Under the pieces are notes generated by a model, which saw only the letters and a list, made by a program, of their open reading frames with translations, was not told the DNA's origin and did no database searches. Source: Thecamonas trahens ATCC 50062 (lineage: Eukaryota > Apusozoa > Apusomonadida > Apusomonadidae). Taken from it: a stretch of DNA of 64,000 nucleotides. The stretch lies in the NCBI RefSeq assembly GCF_000142905.1, contig NW_013657677.1, forward strand, positions 523,167 to 587,166. Reading direction: 5' to 3'. This document shows positions 1-12,174 of the stretch, one piece after another; position 1 is the stretch's first letter; every line of letters begins with the position of its first letter. The translations under genes were made by a program, and so were the position numbers.

Positions 1-158
1 CCCCCACTCCCACTCCCCTTCCCTCCCCACCTGCTGATCCCCCTCCCCTTCCCCCCTCCCCCCCCTTCTACACTCACCCCCCCCCCCCCCGTCCACCACC
101 ACCCCCCCGCCCACCACCACCACCCACCACCCTACCTCTACCCTTACCCCCCTGCCAG
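1..158 (+). other. C-rich intron tail upstream of ribophorin II
   Basis: This stretch is almost pure C/T with some A and contains no ATG in any forward frame. It ends in a pyrimidine tract followed by CCAG, a good 3' splice acceptor with AG at 157-158. The open frame that follows starts at once with a signal-peptide-like sequence. I infer that this is the end of an intron whose first exon, carrying the start codon, lies left of the window. Confidence 0.6.
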
Positions 159-2176
159 TGCACCCGCAATACGTCCTGGCTGTGGCGCTGGTGCTGTGCC
201 TGGCTGCCGCTCCGTGGTCGGCCCAGGCAGCAAAGGGCTATTTTTCTGCTGCAGACGCAACCGCTCTGCAGTCGTCGGCTGCCGCCGTCCTCACCGACAG
301 CTCGGCCGCTGTGGAGGATGTGGCCGCTGCCGTCAAGGTTCTGACTGCTGTGGGTGCTCAGCTGCCTCACGGCGTCTGTGCCGCCCTCAACAAGGCTGCG
401 GCTGGCGCTCAGAAGCCGGTCCTCGTGGCGGCTGCCGTCAAGGCCCGCGCTGCCGCCAGCTGCACCCCGCTCGCCTCGGACGCTGAACTCGCTCTCCTCA
501 CTGATGCTGCCGATGCGGATAACGCTGTCGATCTGGCAGCGGGCATTGACGGGCTGATGGCGGCGGGCAAGTCGGTGCCAGCCGGTGCCCTTGACGCGCT
601 GCTCGAGTTTGCCGACGAGGACGCCACCTTCCGGGCGGCGGCCGACGACGAGTACGGCTCGATTGCAGTGGCTGGCAAGGTTCTGCCGGTGGTGGCTGCG
701 GCGCTGGACGCCGGCGTCGAGGCCGACGCCGACGCGCTCGACGGCCTGGCCTCGGGCCTCGAGGACCTGATGGCACTCGCCGAGAGCTCGGCTGACGGCC
801 AGCTGCTCTCGTTCTACGACTCGCAGGCGCCGTCTGTGGACCCGCTGGTGACGACCGGTGGCGTGCTCGGCTCGCTGGAGGCGCTCACGGCTGCGCTCAA
901 GACCCCGGTCCCGCTGTCGAAGGCGCAGGTTGCAGCGCTCTCGCGGTATGTGCTGGCGCGCAAGGGCGTGTCGGCTCCGGAGCTCGGTGCGTCGCTCCTC
1001 GACGCGCTTGCCTTTGTGCAGTCCAACTCGGTCGGTCTTCCGCTCGTCATCTCGGTTGTCCGCTCCTCGGTGGAGCTCTCGGCCAAGGGTGCCGAGGCCG
1101 CCGTGGTGGTGGCGGTGACCGATGTCCGCGGCAACGCAGTGACCGGTGCCAGCGTGGTGCTCCAGTCTGCACGCGCGGCGGCTGAGCCGGACACGGTCCT
1201 CTTTGCCAACCAGGAGCTCGAGCCTGCGGCCGGCGTCACCGGTGGCTTTGCCTTTCCGCTCCTGCAGGCTAAGCCTGCACCCGGGTACTACATGCTTGAG
1301 TTTTCTGCGAGCGCCGGCGCCAAGACGCTGCCTGCGACTACGGTGATCGACGCCAAGGTGGTGACCGATGCCGAGGTCAAGACCTGCTCGCTGGCACTGG
1401 TGCAGGACGATGTCGGCGGCTCGGAGAAGGTCAAGTACCCGTGCGCGGCCGGCAAGAAGGTGCCTGACGTCATTGCCGCCGACTCGTTCCACGAGCTCGA
1501 CCTCGCCCTCGCCATCCGCTCGTCAGTCTCCAAGCGCCCGCTCACCCCACACCAGGTCTTCCTCCGGTTTGTCAACGAGGCCACCGGCGTCGACACCGTC
1601 TTTGTGGTGCCGGCCAATGAGGCCGAGACCGGCCACAAGCTGACGGTTGCCTTTGGCGCCGCCGCGCCCGAGTTTGGCTCGCTCTCTGGCCGCTACACCG
1701 CCCAGATCGTCATCGGCGACGCCTTCCTCACCCAGGCCATTGTCTGGGAGCTGGCCACCTTTGACCTGTACTTTGGCGCCGACGCCCCCGTGGCAGCTGC
1801 GGCCTCCTCGGGCGCCCTCCCGGACATTGTCCACCAGTTCCGCCAACCCGAGGCCCGCCCGCCGGCCGCCATCTCGATGGCATTTACCGCCGCCACCCTC
1901 GCACCGCTCCTGGTTCTCGGATTCCTTCTCCTCCGGGCCGGCGCGAACATTGCCAACTTCCCCACCAGCCAGCCGCTCATGATCCACGCCGTGGCCTTCC
2001 ACGCCACCATCGGCGGCATCGTCCTCCTCTACGTCACCTACTGGCTCCAGCTCACCATGTTCCAGACCCTCGGCTACCTCGCCATCCTCGGCACCGCTGC
2101 TCTCTTCTTTGGCAAGGCCCTCCTCTCCAACCACACCGCCTTCCGCCTCACCGGGCCCAAGCTGCACTCTGAGTAA
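159..2176 (+). CDS. RPN2: Ribophorin II (oligosaccharyltransferase subunit), 5' partial
   Basis: Subunit of the ER oligosaccharyltransferase complex that transfers the lipid-linked glycan to Asn in nascent proteins. The visible product is about 672 residues, close to family size. It begins with a hydrophobic signal peptide (run LAVALVLCLAAA, likely cleavage after AQA), continues with a long Ala-rich lumenal region, and ends with the diagnostic part: a FRQPEARPP motif, about three membrane helices and the NMFQTL-like segment MFQTLGYLAILG seen in animal ribophorin II. The only initiator-like codon at the front is GTG, which does not suit a nuclear gene. An acceptor AG lies at 157-158, so the exon most likely starts at 159 with the last two bases of a split codon, and the real start is off the left edge. 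The stop is TAA at 2174. Function is assigned from the family; the C-terminal match is strong. Confidence 0.88.
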
Positions 2177-2254
2177 CATACCACGAGACCTGCTGTCACC
2201 GCCCGTCGCCTGGCTGCCCGTCGCCCCTCCCCCTCCCTCCCTCCCCACACCCCC

Positions 2255-2333
2255 ACACACACCCCTCCCCACACCACACACACCTCCCCACACCACACAC
2301 ACTACACACACACACACCTCACACACACCTCCC
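2255..2333 (+). repeat. CA-rich microsatellite in the SPATA17 leader
   Basis: Imperfect CA/CCA repeats follow a C/T tract and end just before the start codon at 2337. Similar repeats precede several other genes here. Confidence 0.7.
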
Positions 2334-2336
2334 TTC

Positions 2337-3425
2337 ATGGCCACCCCCACCCCGTTCGAGCGACTCGCTCTGCACGGGGTGGCCCATGTCCGCGCCGCCG
2401 TCTTTGCCCGCACAACGGCCGCCGCCGCCGCCGCGCCGGCCGCCGCCGCCGCCGCCACAGCCATCCAGGCGGCAGCACGTGGGGCAGCAGTGCGGCGGGA
2501 GGCGAGCGAAGCAGCAGCCGCAGCCGCAGTTATCCAGCGGGCCTGGCGGGCACACCTCGCCCGAGCAGAAGGCGAGGCCGCCGTAGACGCAGCTGCTGCT
2601 GCCCTCGCCGCCGCTTGGTACGCCGCCGCAGCCACAGCCATTCAGCGGGTCTTCCGTGGCTTCATCTCGCGCAAGTATGTGGCGGACATGCAGCGGCGGC
2701 GGGCGTATCTCGATGCGGTGGCGGCGAACAACGCCGTGGTCCGCAAGGAGCTCGACGCCTATGCCGCTGCCTCGGCTGCCGCGGCAGCAGAGGCTGACGC
2801 CGCCGCCATGGCCCACGCCTTTCTCTCGGCCGCTACCTCGGTCCACCACCTCGTCGGCACTGCCGCCATCCCGGGCGTGTTTACCCCTGCCGGTCGCCCG
2901 CCGCCCATCTCGCCGTTTGGTGACACCGTGGAGGAGTCGATCAAGTACGCGTTTGCCCGCCAGATGGCCGCCGCCCCGGCGCCGCGCGCCACCGGCCCGC
3001 CCCGCCCGCCGTCCTCGGTCTCGCCCAACGCCATGTCGTCGCGTGCTGCTACGCGACCGCAGCCGGCGGGGCCGTTCAAGCCGCGCACAAAAGTCTGGCG
3101 CCAGCGCCTCCGTGTGGCACAGCCCTCCACCAAGCGCGCCGACCCCTACGACGCCTCCAAGCACGTCGCCCGCGACGAGGCCCGCCTCTCCAAGCTCCTC
3201 CGCGTCGTGCCCGACGACTTTGTCGCCGTTGTCCCACCTTCCAAGGATCCGCCACTCCCGGTAGGCTCGGTCCGTGCCTCGGATCCCTACGCCCCGCTGA
3301 GGCCCGACAAGATCTTCCGCGCCAACGAGCCTGCCGCAGGCACCCGCCCGCGCTTCCGCGCCACCTTCCGTACCCGTGATCACTTTGGGCAGGATCCCGA
3401 GGACTACGCCAACGTCGTGGTGTGA
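2337..3425 (+). CDS. SPATA17: SPATA17-like IQ-motif protein
   Basis: Predicted calmodulin-binding protein of 362 residues related to spermatogenesis-associated protein 17, which is linked to motile cilia and flagella in animals. Three IQ motifs are visible at about residues 42-53, 65-76 and 101-113; the third is the best (AIQRVFRGFISRK). The block after the third IQ, with Tyr-Leu, NNAVVRKELD and then HHLVGTAAIPGVF at about 170-182, matches the human protein's spacing and its HYLLSTKQIPGIY element, which is what separates SPATA17 from generic IQ proteins. The start is the first ATG after a CA-rich leader; the reading frame stays open upstream but has no earlier ATG. The middle is Ala-rich. Together with OSCP1 downstream this suggests a flagellated cell. 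Confidence 0.75.
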   Translation: MATPTPFERLALHGVAHVRAAVFARTTAAAAAAPAAAAAATAIQAAARGAAVRREASEAAAAAAVIQRAWRAHLARAEGEAAVDAAAAALAAAWYAAAATAIQRVFRGFISRKYVADMQRRRAYLDAVAANNAVVRKELDAYAAASAAAAAEADAAAMAHAFLSAATSVHHLVGTAAIPGVFTPAGRPPPISPFGDTVEESIKYAFARQMAAAPAPRATGPPRPPSSVSPNAMSSRAATRPQPAGPFKPRTKVWRQRLRVAQPSTKRADPYDASKHVARDEARLSKLLRVVPDDFVAVVPPSKDPPLPVGSVRASDPYAPLRPDKIFRANEPAAGTRPRFRATFRTRDHFGQDPEDYANVVV

Positions 3426-3458
3426 GTCAACCCCTGCTTTATCCCGCATCTACCGCTG

Positions 3459-4184
3459 TCACTCGCGCCGACGGACCTCAAAGCTCCCGTCGCTCCGCCC
3501 GATAAAGACCTCGCTGGCAAGGCCGGCAAAGAGCCCGTTGTCGACCACGCCCGGAATGTTGTTGATCTTCGCCTCAAGGCCGGCCACGTCGGCCGCAGCG
3601 ATGACCCCAAAAGCAGCATCGAGCACAAAGTTGCCGTTGTCTGTCACCACCGGCCCGGCCTTGGCCTTGGCCATCCGCAGCACCACGCTTGTGGCGCCTG
3701 CTTTGACCAGGGCAGCCTTGGCAACAACCCACGCGCCCGGCAGGACCTCGATTGGCACCGCCCACTTGGTCCCCAGTGCCCCGGTGTCCTTCGACTCGTC
3801 CACAAGCAGGATGAGCGTCTTGGCGTTGGCCGCCACTAGCTTCTCCTGGGTGTGGGCCGCCCCGCCGCCCTTGATGGCGTTGAGCTCGCCGTCGATCTCG
3901 TCGGCGCCGTCGAAAGCCACATCCAGCTCGGGCGTCTGGTTCAGATCTGAGAGCACCAGGCCAGCCTCCACAATCAGCTGCTGTGACTGGAACGAGGTTG
4001 GCACGCACACCACCGATGTCCACCCGTGCTCCTTGGCCAGCTGGCCCAGCCGCTCGGCCGCAAACACCACCGTCGAGCCAGAGCCTACGCCTACACGCAT
4101 CCCCTCGCCCGCATGGGCTTCGACTGCTGCATAAGCCGCTGCACGCTTTGCCGCATTCACTCCCTCGTTCCCATTGCTGCTCAT
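3459..4184 (-). CDS. RPIA: Ribose-5-phosphate isomerase A
   Basis: Interconverts ribose 5-phosphate and ribulose 5-phosphate in the non-oxidative pentose phosphate pathway. The product is 241 residues, normal for the A-type enzyme. Visible family motifs are the phosphate loop GVGSGST (about residues 32-38), FDGADEID (about 91-98, with the conserved Asp residues) and KGGGAA followed by a Glu-Lys pair (about 105-113, catalytic lysine and glutamate region). The frame is open further upstream but without an ATG, so the start at 4184 (MSSNG) is preferred. No targeting peptide is obvious, so it is probably cytosolic. It lies 131 bp downstream of the NUP210 stop on the same strand and 33 bp from the convergent SPATA17-like gene. 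Confidence 0.95.
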   Translation of the reverse strand: MSSNGNEGVNAAKRAAAYAAVEAHAGEGMRVGVGSGSTVVFAAERLGQLAKEHGWTSVVCVPTSFQSQQLIVEAGLVLSDLNQTPELDVAFDGADEIDGELNAIKGGGAAHTQEKLVAANAKTLILLVDESKDTGALGTKWAVPIEVLPGAWVVAKAALVKAGATSVVLRMAKAKAGPVVTDNGNFVLDAAFGVIAAADVAGLEAKINNIPGVVDNGLFAGLASEVFIGRSDGSFEVRRRE

Positions 4185-4315
4185 GTCTTGCCTTTGGCTT
4201 GCCTGGCTGGGCGACGTGTGGGCGACAACACGGCGCAATTGCTGATCGCTGGATGTCTCTGTCTCATCCGCAGCCACACACACACACACACAAACACCAG
4301 TTCACAACACATTTA

Positions 4316-7300
4316 TCATCGCAGCCGCGGTGAGACAACAAGGCCACGCGACCGGGTCTGTGTCCGCGATGACATCATCGGCCGGGTCGGGGTGGTGTTC
4401 GCGGCCGGGCCGGTGCGAGCGCCAGCCCCAGGCCGGGTCGGAGTGAGCCCAGCTGCGACCATATCAAAGGTGGCCGAGCCCGCGGGCGTGCGGGTGACGC
4501 CGGCGACGTGGGCAGATTCGGGGATCTTGCGGGTGTCAGGCGCTGGTGCGCCAACGGGCTGCATGCTCGGGAGAGCGCAGACTCGTGCCGCCACCGCCGC
4601 CGCCACCACGGCAACCATGGCCAGCCACACGTACCACCACGAAAAGCCCGAGCCGCCGTGGGCGGCCACCTTGTGGTTCCGCGGCACGTCCCAAGCGTCG
4701 TCGCGCCCGGCTGCCGCCAAGCCTCCAGCCTCTGGGGTCGGCGTCGGCGGCGGTGCGGTGCGGGTCGCCCGCTGCGCATGCGTTGCGTCGACCGAGACGC
4801 CGGCACTGTTGCTCGGCACGTCGATCCGGCCCGAGCCCCGCGACGTCCGCCGCGCTGCCGTCCCGGTTCCGGCCGGATCGTACAGCACCCGCAGCCGCAT
4901 CTCCTGCCCGGTCACTGTCGACACGAGCACGAGCTCGACGTCAGACCACGGGCTGCTCCGTGGCGCGGTGCCGGTCAGCACCACCTGGAGGACCACCACC
5001 GACGACGAGTTTGACGTCGTCGCCACCGCCACCTTGTCGCTCGCTCCGGCCACGCTCACTGCCATCTCGCTTCCCGGGCCAAGAATCTCTACCTCGGCCG
5101 ACGGCGACGACTGCGAGAGTGAGACGCCTGCAGACGGGAAGACCGAGAACGCCGGCGCGTACGCAACCTTGCGCGAGCCGCTCACCTCGCCCACCTTTGC
5201 CACTACCTCCAGCTCGCGCAGCGTCGACGGGAGCAGCAGGTCCGTCACTGCCGGAGAGAGCGGCGTCACCACGCACCCGCGCCCGCTCGCCGACGCCAGC
5301 GCCCAGCCGCGCGGCTCGACGTTACACACTAGCGGCAGCTTGTGATCAAGCCCGCTCCTCTCGCCGAGCGCAAGCGGCCACTCGGCCCCGCCCTTGGCCC
5401 CGCCCCAAACTGTGACCGGGAACAGGTACTCGCGCCGGAGCCCATCGGCCGTCACGCCCACGTTGGTCATCAGCTCCGCGCCGCCGGCCTCGCTGCCCAC
5501 CTCGGCCCGGACCGGCTCCACAACCCACACGTGCGTGTACGTCCGCTCGTGGCCGAGCACCACGTGCACCGTCGTCGTCCCGAGCCCAACGGCGCGCGCA
5601 GCCCCGGTCACAGGATCGACCGCCACCACGCTCGCGTCACCGGAGCTCCACTGCGCCGTCGCCGTGCTCACTGGACCGTCAGCCGCAACCCCGGCCACAA
5701 ACGCTGGCGAGAGTGCAAACTGGATCCGCCCGCCAAGTGCCACTCGCGGCGATGCAGGCGTCACCGCCTCGCCCACAACAACACGCACATGTCCCACCAC
5801 CTCGCTGTTCGACGCCAGCGCGACAGAGACCAGAGCCGCGCCCTGCGACGCCCCGCGGACCGAGAGCGAGCCGTCGTCGGCAACCGTCACGGCCACCCGC
5901 CCCGGATGCGACACGCTCACCGCAAACTCGAGCTTGGCCGCAGGCACCGAGAACTGCCGCCCGAGGTCGTCGAGCACCCGGATCTCGTACCGCCGCACCC
6001 CGCCCATCGGGAGCGCCGCGTCGCCACCTGCACTCGCCTCGCCACTCTCGACGTCCTCGTCAGTCCGCACAATCGCAATGTGGTCAATGGCCGCCACACG
6101 GACGCCCACAAGCACAAACTCGCCGTCAGACGTGTCACGAACGGCCACAAACCCGGTCCCCATCTTGGCGCTGGCATGGACACAGCCCGAGCCGTCGACG
6201 ACCAGCTCGGCGTGCCCGGCCACGCCACTCCCACCGTGCTCCGGAATCATCCGCGGCTCGCTGGCGTCCTCTTCAACCTCATCGGCGTCCTCTCCAACCT
6301 TGCGGATCCGCGCCAACGTCGGCGGCCGCAGCTCGGCCGGCGGTGCACTCACCACCGCAAACTCGAGCGACGATGACCGCAGACCGTCGCGGTTGGTGGC
6401 GATGCATGCCGAGCCGAGTGGGTGGATGACCAGCAGCGGCTCGCACGGCGGCGGCACAACAAGCGATAGCACCGGGAGAACAGTGAGTACCACCGAGTCG
6501 GTGTACGACACCACGCTTGTCTCGCCTCCGCACGCCACATCGGCCTCGTACGTCACCGACACCGTCGCTGTTCCTGGCGACAGCGCCCACGCCATGATCG
6601 AGAGGTCGCCGTTGGCTGACACAGCAGTCGCCTTGGCCTCGTGCTGTGACGCGAGGCCGACCACGCCGGCGCCCGACGTCACCTCCCACCGGAAGCTCGG
6701 CTTCCTCCCTGCAGCAAGGATGGCAAACGTATGCGGCGATTCGCCGCGCGAGCCCTCAACGGCCAGCGCAATTCGCGAGCCGGCCAGCACCACCGCGTTC
6801 GGCACCGCAATCCGCACGCCCGCAAGCTTGCGGACCGTAACCGGGACCGTCGCCGACGCATACACCATCGACGCCTGAGCCGCTGTCTCGTACCCGGTCG
6901 CTGCCACGGTGAGCACCGTTGTCCCCACGTCGAGGCCAACAACCTCGCCAGTCATCGGGTTTGCCACCTGCGCCACACCCGAGTCCCTGATCTTGTGCAC
7001 GTGCTCGACGTGTGCCGACGGCCCGCCAAGGACAAGCACCTGCGCCGACGCCCCGCACACCAGCTCGATGCTGGCAGGCTCGAGCCGGAGCGGTGGGAAG
7101 ACCGAAATGTGATGTGCGCCAGAGCTGAGCTGCACACCTGACGCTGTCGTCACAGTTGCTGTCAACCTCGCCGTTCCGAGCTCGCGCCCGTGGATCTTGT
7201 ACCGCGAGAGGTCCGACGGCGAGAGCGTCACCGCCGTCACTACAGCCTCGTCGTCGATCACCAGCCGCACCTCCATAAACGCCAACTGCGGCGCAGGGAA

Positions 7301-10300
7301 CGCCTTGTGGCCTGGCGCATACACGGTGATCATTGCCTCGACTTCGGATCCGTAGTGCACCATCGACGGGAGCTTCAGCTCGACACTCGCAAGGTCTGCC
7401 ACGGTGACCGGAATAGCCAGCGGCGCACCACCCACGAGGCACGTGTCGCTCGCCACCAGCGTCGTCGTCCCGATCGCCAGCGGAACCAGTGAGACGCCCG
7501 GAACCCCGTGCCCGAGCGGCGTAATCGCCACCGGCTCGGCGCCGCTCGTCTCGGCCAGGCTAAAGCTGACGTGGCCCGAGCCGTGGCGGACAACCACAGA
7601 GTCCTTGTTGTCGGCAGCCGAGAAGAGGACAACCGCAGGCGGATCGACAACCGGCGCCGGGCGGACCTCGAGCTCGACCACGTGCTCCAGACGCGCCCGC
7701 GACGACCACCGCGACCGTGCCACAGCGCCAAGCGTCCGCGTCCGCGCCGCAGAAAGCACCTCAGGTGCGTAGCCCGAGACAGCAACCCGGAGCTCGAGCG
7801 AAGTCGCCTGCTCGCCGACCGAGAGCATGGCAACGCCGTTGCCTGCGTCAAGCGCAGCGCTCGCCGGTGTCGCCGCCCATGTCACAGCTAGCGAGGTGGC
7901 GTTGTCAAACACGGCGCCGTTCTCGGCAAGGACCCGGACTGCCAGCCGAACGTCCTGGTTCGCCTGCAGCGTGTATGACGAGGCCACCGACGAAGTGCCG
8001 ACCGGCGCCCGCACCGAGCTGCACTCGTCGCCGAGCTCGCGCTCGCCAACACTCACGTCGAGGGTGTGCGGCGGGGCGCAGACAAAATCGACGTCGACCG
8101 TTTCGCGCGCCGGCACCGGGTTAGACGCAGACGGTGCGTTGGTGACGGCAAACACAAGCGTTGCGTCCACATGCTGCAAGCACGTGACCCGATACGCGTA
8201 GCCGGCAGAGGCGGAGACCGGCTCGATGCGGATTGCACCTGACGGCTGGCCCGGCGCCAGCAGAGAGACCTTGTGGGTAGACGGCTCAAAGACCCAAGGC
8301 GCAGGGCCGCCGGCAAAGGCAAACGTCCACGAGGTGCCAAGCGCCACCAGCGCGCCTGGCGTGCCTGCTGTCACCGCGGGGTGGCAAAGAGGGCAAGCTC
8401 GGCCATGTGCGGGCCGAATGAGACCTGAAGCGTGGCCGTGCCTTCGCCGAGAGCCCGGACGCGGATGGCGTGGCAGCCGCCGGGCGCGAGTGACGCACCG
8501 CTCGATGTGTCGAGCCGGAAAATGCCCGGGTCGGTGATGCGGAACCGGAACGGGAGAATCGAGCAGGCGGTGAATGCTTCGCCGCGGGCGTCGAGGACTT
8601 GGACTGATACCTCGAGCGCGCTCCCGACCTGGACCTCAACCAGCTGGTCAGGAAAGCCGAGCGCAGCCGGCTCGGCGACGGTAACGTTGGCGGCGACGCC
8701 GTTGAACGGATCAGAGGTGTCGCTGACATACAGCTTGCCGGCGCCAGCACGGGCGTGCGCCTCAATGATACCTGTGGCGGCATCGAGGAGCGAGAACGGC
8801 GGGTGGCCACTCGCGGAAGCCGTCGAAAAGTGGAACACGCCCGAGCCACCCGATGCCGCAAAGGCAAATGTCTGGCCCGGCGGAAGGTGAACAGCGCTGG
8901 GCAAGAGGGCGAGCGGCGGACCGACAACAAACTCGGCCGAGCCGTCGACGGCCCGGGCGGTGAGATCAACGGCTGCGAGAGCCGAAGCCAGATGCGAGGC
9001 AAGCGAGAGCGGACGAGAGAGCCGGACAAGCCGGGCCGTAGCCGAGCCAGGCCCAGACGCGGACTTGGTCATCGCCCACACTGCAGCGCCGTTGGCCGAC
9101 GTGTTGCGCGGCTGGACGAGCTCGCGCGGAAGCTCGACCTCAAAGTGCATGTTGGCAGTCGCCAGCAGCTCGCGGTCGTCCGAGTCGTGGACATGGACGG
9201 CGACCTCGTACCGAGCCTCGTGCACAAGGGTCCACGGCGCGGGCATGGCGAGCGAGCGTGGACTTGTCCGAATAGGCTGCGCGGTGAGGGTGAGATAGTC
9301 CGGAAGCGCGACACGAACAAGGGCATGGACCGAGTTGAGCTCGAGGTCGGCGGCCGAGACGGTGACGGTGGCGACGCCAGGGCGGAGCGCGGTGGCGAGG
9401 CCGGTCGCCGGATCGACGTGGAGCACTTTGGCGTCCGACGACGACCAGGAGTAGCTCGCATCCGGCATGGGTATGCCCACCAGCGGCGCCGACGCCGATG
9501 CCGTGGCGTTGGAAGCCCATGAGGTGGCGCCACGGGTAAAGAGCTTGTACTGGAGTTGGGTGCCAGGGACAAGGCCCACAGGCGTGTACGGCTCGAGGTG
9601 CAGTGGCTCGAGGACGGAAATGTCGGCCGAGGCCGGCTCCACCGACGCCGAGTCCTCACCAGAGAGGCGCAGCGCAACGGTGGCCGTGCCGGTTGCTTCG
9701 CCGCGGAGCACAACCTGGAACGAGTGCAGGCCGCGGTCATGCTCGGCCTCAGCCATGCCGTAGTCTGCGGCGTGAGCCATGGCGAGGACCTTGGGCGCCG
9801 AGACCGACCAGGCGAACCGGAGGCCCGAGAGCGAGTTGAAGACATTGCCCTGGGCGTCAAAGGCCTGCGCTTCGATGACCTCTGCGTCGCCGCGGTACAT
9901 GGTCCGCGACGTGGTGAGGATGGCAAGCGAGGCGATGGTGTCGACAAAGACCTCACAGCGGAGGACCGTGCCGGTGGCGCGGTCAGAGGCAAAGACCCAG
10001 ACCGAGGCCCGCTCGCCGTCGGGCAGCGCATGCGCAGTGAGCACAATCTCGTCAACACAGTCGAGCCCCGTGGCCGGAGCCGATCGAGCCGCGGCAGCCG
10101 GAGCAAAGGCCACCACCTCGGGATTCGACGACTCCCAGGCAAAGCATCCGCCGGAAGCCGAGAGCGAGTGTGTCGCACCATGTGGAAGGAGCAGGTTGAG
10201 CGACGAGATGGAGGCAGCTCCTGCAGGTGAAGCACTGCTCATGCCGACCACCATGGCCAGTGCCATCAGCAGCGGCAGAAGCACCAGCGCAGCTCGCCCA

Positions 10301-10329
10301 GACCAGGCGGTCCTCTGGTTGCGCGCCAT
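4316..10329 (-). CDS. NUP210: Nuclear pore membrane glycoprotein gp210
   Basis: Single-pass nucleoporin that lines the perinuclear lumen of the pore. About 2004 residues once one frame break is bridged; animal gp210 is about 1890. An N-terminal signal peptide (MARNQRTAWSG then a Leu-rich core) is followed by repeated Ig-like/BIG2-type modules. Near the N-terminus, ASGGCFAWESSNPEV and the later Val-Leu-Arg-Cys-Glu block track animal gp210. In the middle, VALGTSW, GGPAPWVFEPS and VDFVCAPP align with human gp210 VALGSSK, GGPRPWVLEPS and VKFVCAPP. One membrane helix precedes a short basic tail at the C-terminus, as in the family. The frame changes at the G4 run 8378-8381 (C4 on the coding strand). 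One extra base restores a continuous protein and there is no room for an intron, so I treat it as a sequence error. The start ATG is at 10329. Confidence 0.92.
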
Positions 10330-10617
10330 CTGATCCCCGGGTCGCACACCCCGCGTGAGTTGGCGTGCGGCAGAGGGGAAGCGAAAGGGGATGTATGTGT
10401 GTATGGAGGGGGGGGTGGAGGGGTGGAGGGGGGGAGGGGTGAGGTGTATTCGGAATACGCGTACTGGTTGGATGTTGGCGCGCTGTGCTGTGCGAGAAGT
10501 GTGTCTTGGCAGAAGCATAGCATAGCTACGAAGCCAAGGCCGAGGCATGAGGCTATGACGGCTGTGGGACGGCGCGGACATGGTCGCACACCACGGTGAC
10601 TCAGGTCATCAGCAGGT

Positions 10618-11738
10618 TCAATCCTTCTTTTCTCTGGCGTCAGTAGAGCGGTTGGTGGTGCGATGGACAGGGGCACGCCCAGAGCGAGATGATGACTTGG
10701 CCGAGGTAGGGATCGGGGGCGGGCCGGCGAGAGCGTACATGAGCGGCGACCAGCCGAGGCGGGTGCGAAAGTCGAGGGTGAAGCCGGACCGGGCCTTGCA
10801 GCCAAGAAGCAGTGCCGGAGTACGGGCGTAGTAGAAGCGGAAGCGCGGATCGTCGAGATACTTGGGCGTCGGCTCGGAGGATGTGGCGACGGGCGAGGAC
10901 CAGATGCCGGCGAAAAAGGTGACGGTCGCCAGCAGGTGGGCGAGCGGGAGAAAGATGACTGCGATGTGCCAGGCCGGCTCGAGGGTGTGGATAGCCTGCG
11001 CAAGCGGCATGAGAGACATGCCGAGCCATACAAGGAGCTCGCCTACGTAGTGCGGGTAGAGCGCAGCGCCGTAGAGGCCCGATCGCGAGCGGACGTGCCT
11101 GACTCCGGCCTTGACCTGCTTGTGCACCCTCACCATCCGCGCGCCGTCGGCGAGGGTGACCAGGACCATGCCGGTGGCAAAGGTGGCAAGCGAGCAGTAC
11201 TCGATCTCGGCAAACGGGAAGAGGACCGTGCCGACACGGTCCGGAATGCGGTTGGTGTACGCCGGCACAATGCCCATCAGCGTCATAACGCTAGCCTGGG
11301 CGATGACGTAGCTCACCCGCCGCGGCAGCGACTCCCACAGCGCACGATAGCGATCTTGGAGGTGCGCTCGCCGCGACGGCGGCCTCCAAAACTGATAGAA
11401 CATGAGGTGGAACGCCAGCCGCATGGCCCAGATGATCATCATTACCAGCAGCGCCTGCGATCGCAGTGAGAGCGCGTTGTTGGCGAGCATCGTCAGCACC
11501 GTGATCAGCACCAGGCCTAGCGGATACGAGAGATCAAGAAACTGTACGTTTCGAATGGTGTGAGAAAGAGGCGATCTCTCCCTCCCCCCCCCCCCCCCCC
11601 TTACTCGCTCTCGATGCTTACCAGCGTCCGTGATGAGAGGACCGAGACCATGACCAGTACCGACGCGTTAAAGACGAGCGAGGCAACAGCGGTAAAGCCA
11701 ACAAGCATCGAGTCATGCTCAAGATAGACATAGTACAT
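10618..11738 (-). CDS. 5-alpha-reductase-like / DUF1295 membrane protein
   Basis: Multi-pass membrane protein of about 346 residues from two exons, 11738-11622 and 11541-10618. The 80-nt intron (11621-11542) has a GTAAGC donor and a CAG acceptor and keeps phase 0. Exon 1 gives a first membrane helix; exon 2 starts FLDLSYPLG, as in the family's second helix region. LWxxR-type residues (IWAMRLAFH) and the late motif GLYGAALYPHYVGELLVWLG are typical of the steroid 5-alpha-reductase/DUF1295 superfamily, whose members reduce double bonds of lipids with NADPH. The actual substrate cannot be inferred. The C-terminus is Ser/Lys-rich, replacing the usual short tail. The start ATG at 11738 follows a GT-repeat leader. 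Confidence 0.75.
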
Positions 11739-11749
11739 GATTGGCGAGG

Positions 11750-11818
<69 letters not shown>

Positions 11819-11836
11819 GTGTGTGTGTGTGTGTGT
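11750..11836 (+). repeat. GCGT/GT microsatellite
   Basis: About eight GCGT units grade into a long (GT)n run with one GCGT interruption. It lies 12 bp upstream of the start codon of the minus-strand reductase gene, so it is in that gene's leader or promoter. Confidence 0.9.
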
Positions 11837-12174
11837 CTGCGAGCGAGAGCTAGGTACTGAGCAGGACTGTGCGCCAACAGCCAAGAACAGAATACAACCA
11901 CAACCTCCTACACTGTCCCCTCACTGCCCTATTCCACGTCGAGCTGTGTAAGCGAGCTGTTGTACCCGAGTGCAAGGCAGAGAAAGGAGTGTCGTGCTGT
12001 GTCTTGTCTCGTCGTGTCGTGTCGTGCCTTCCCCCTCCCTTCCTCCCTCCCCTCCCCTCCCCTCCCCTCCCTCTGCTCAGACTTGAGCTACCCCCTCCCC
12101 CTACCCCCCTCCCCCTACCCCTCCCCACTCCACCCCACCCCACTCCGACCCAACGCTTCGACGTAGTTTTGCAT
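11837..12174. other. Divergent intergenic region
   Basis: Promoter space shared by the leftward reductase gene and the rightward VPS9 gene. The right part (about 12020-12160) is almost pure C/T, like the leaders of other genes here. No tRNA, repeat family or further open reading frame stands out. Confidence 0.5.
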
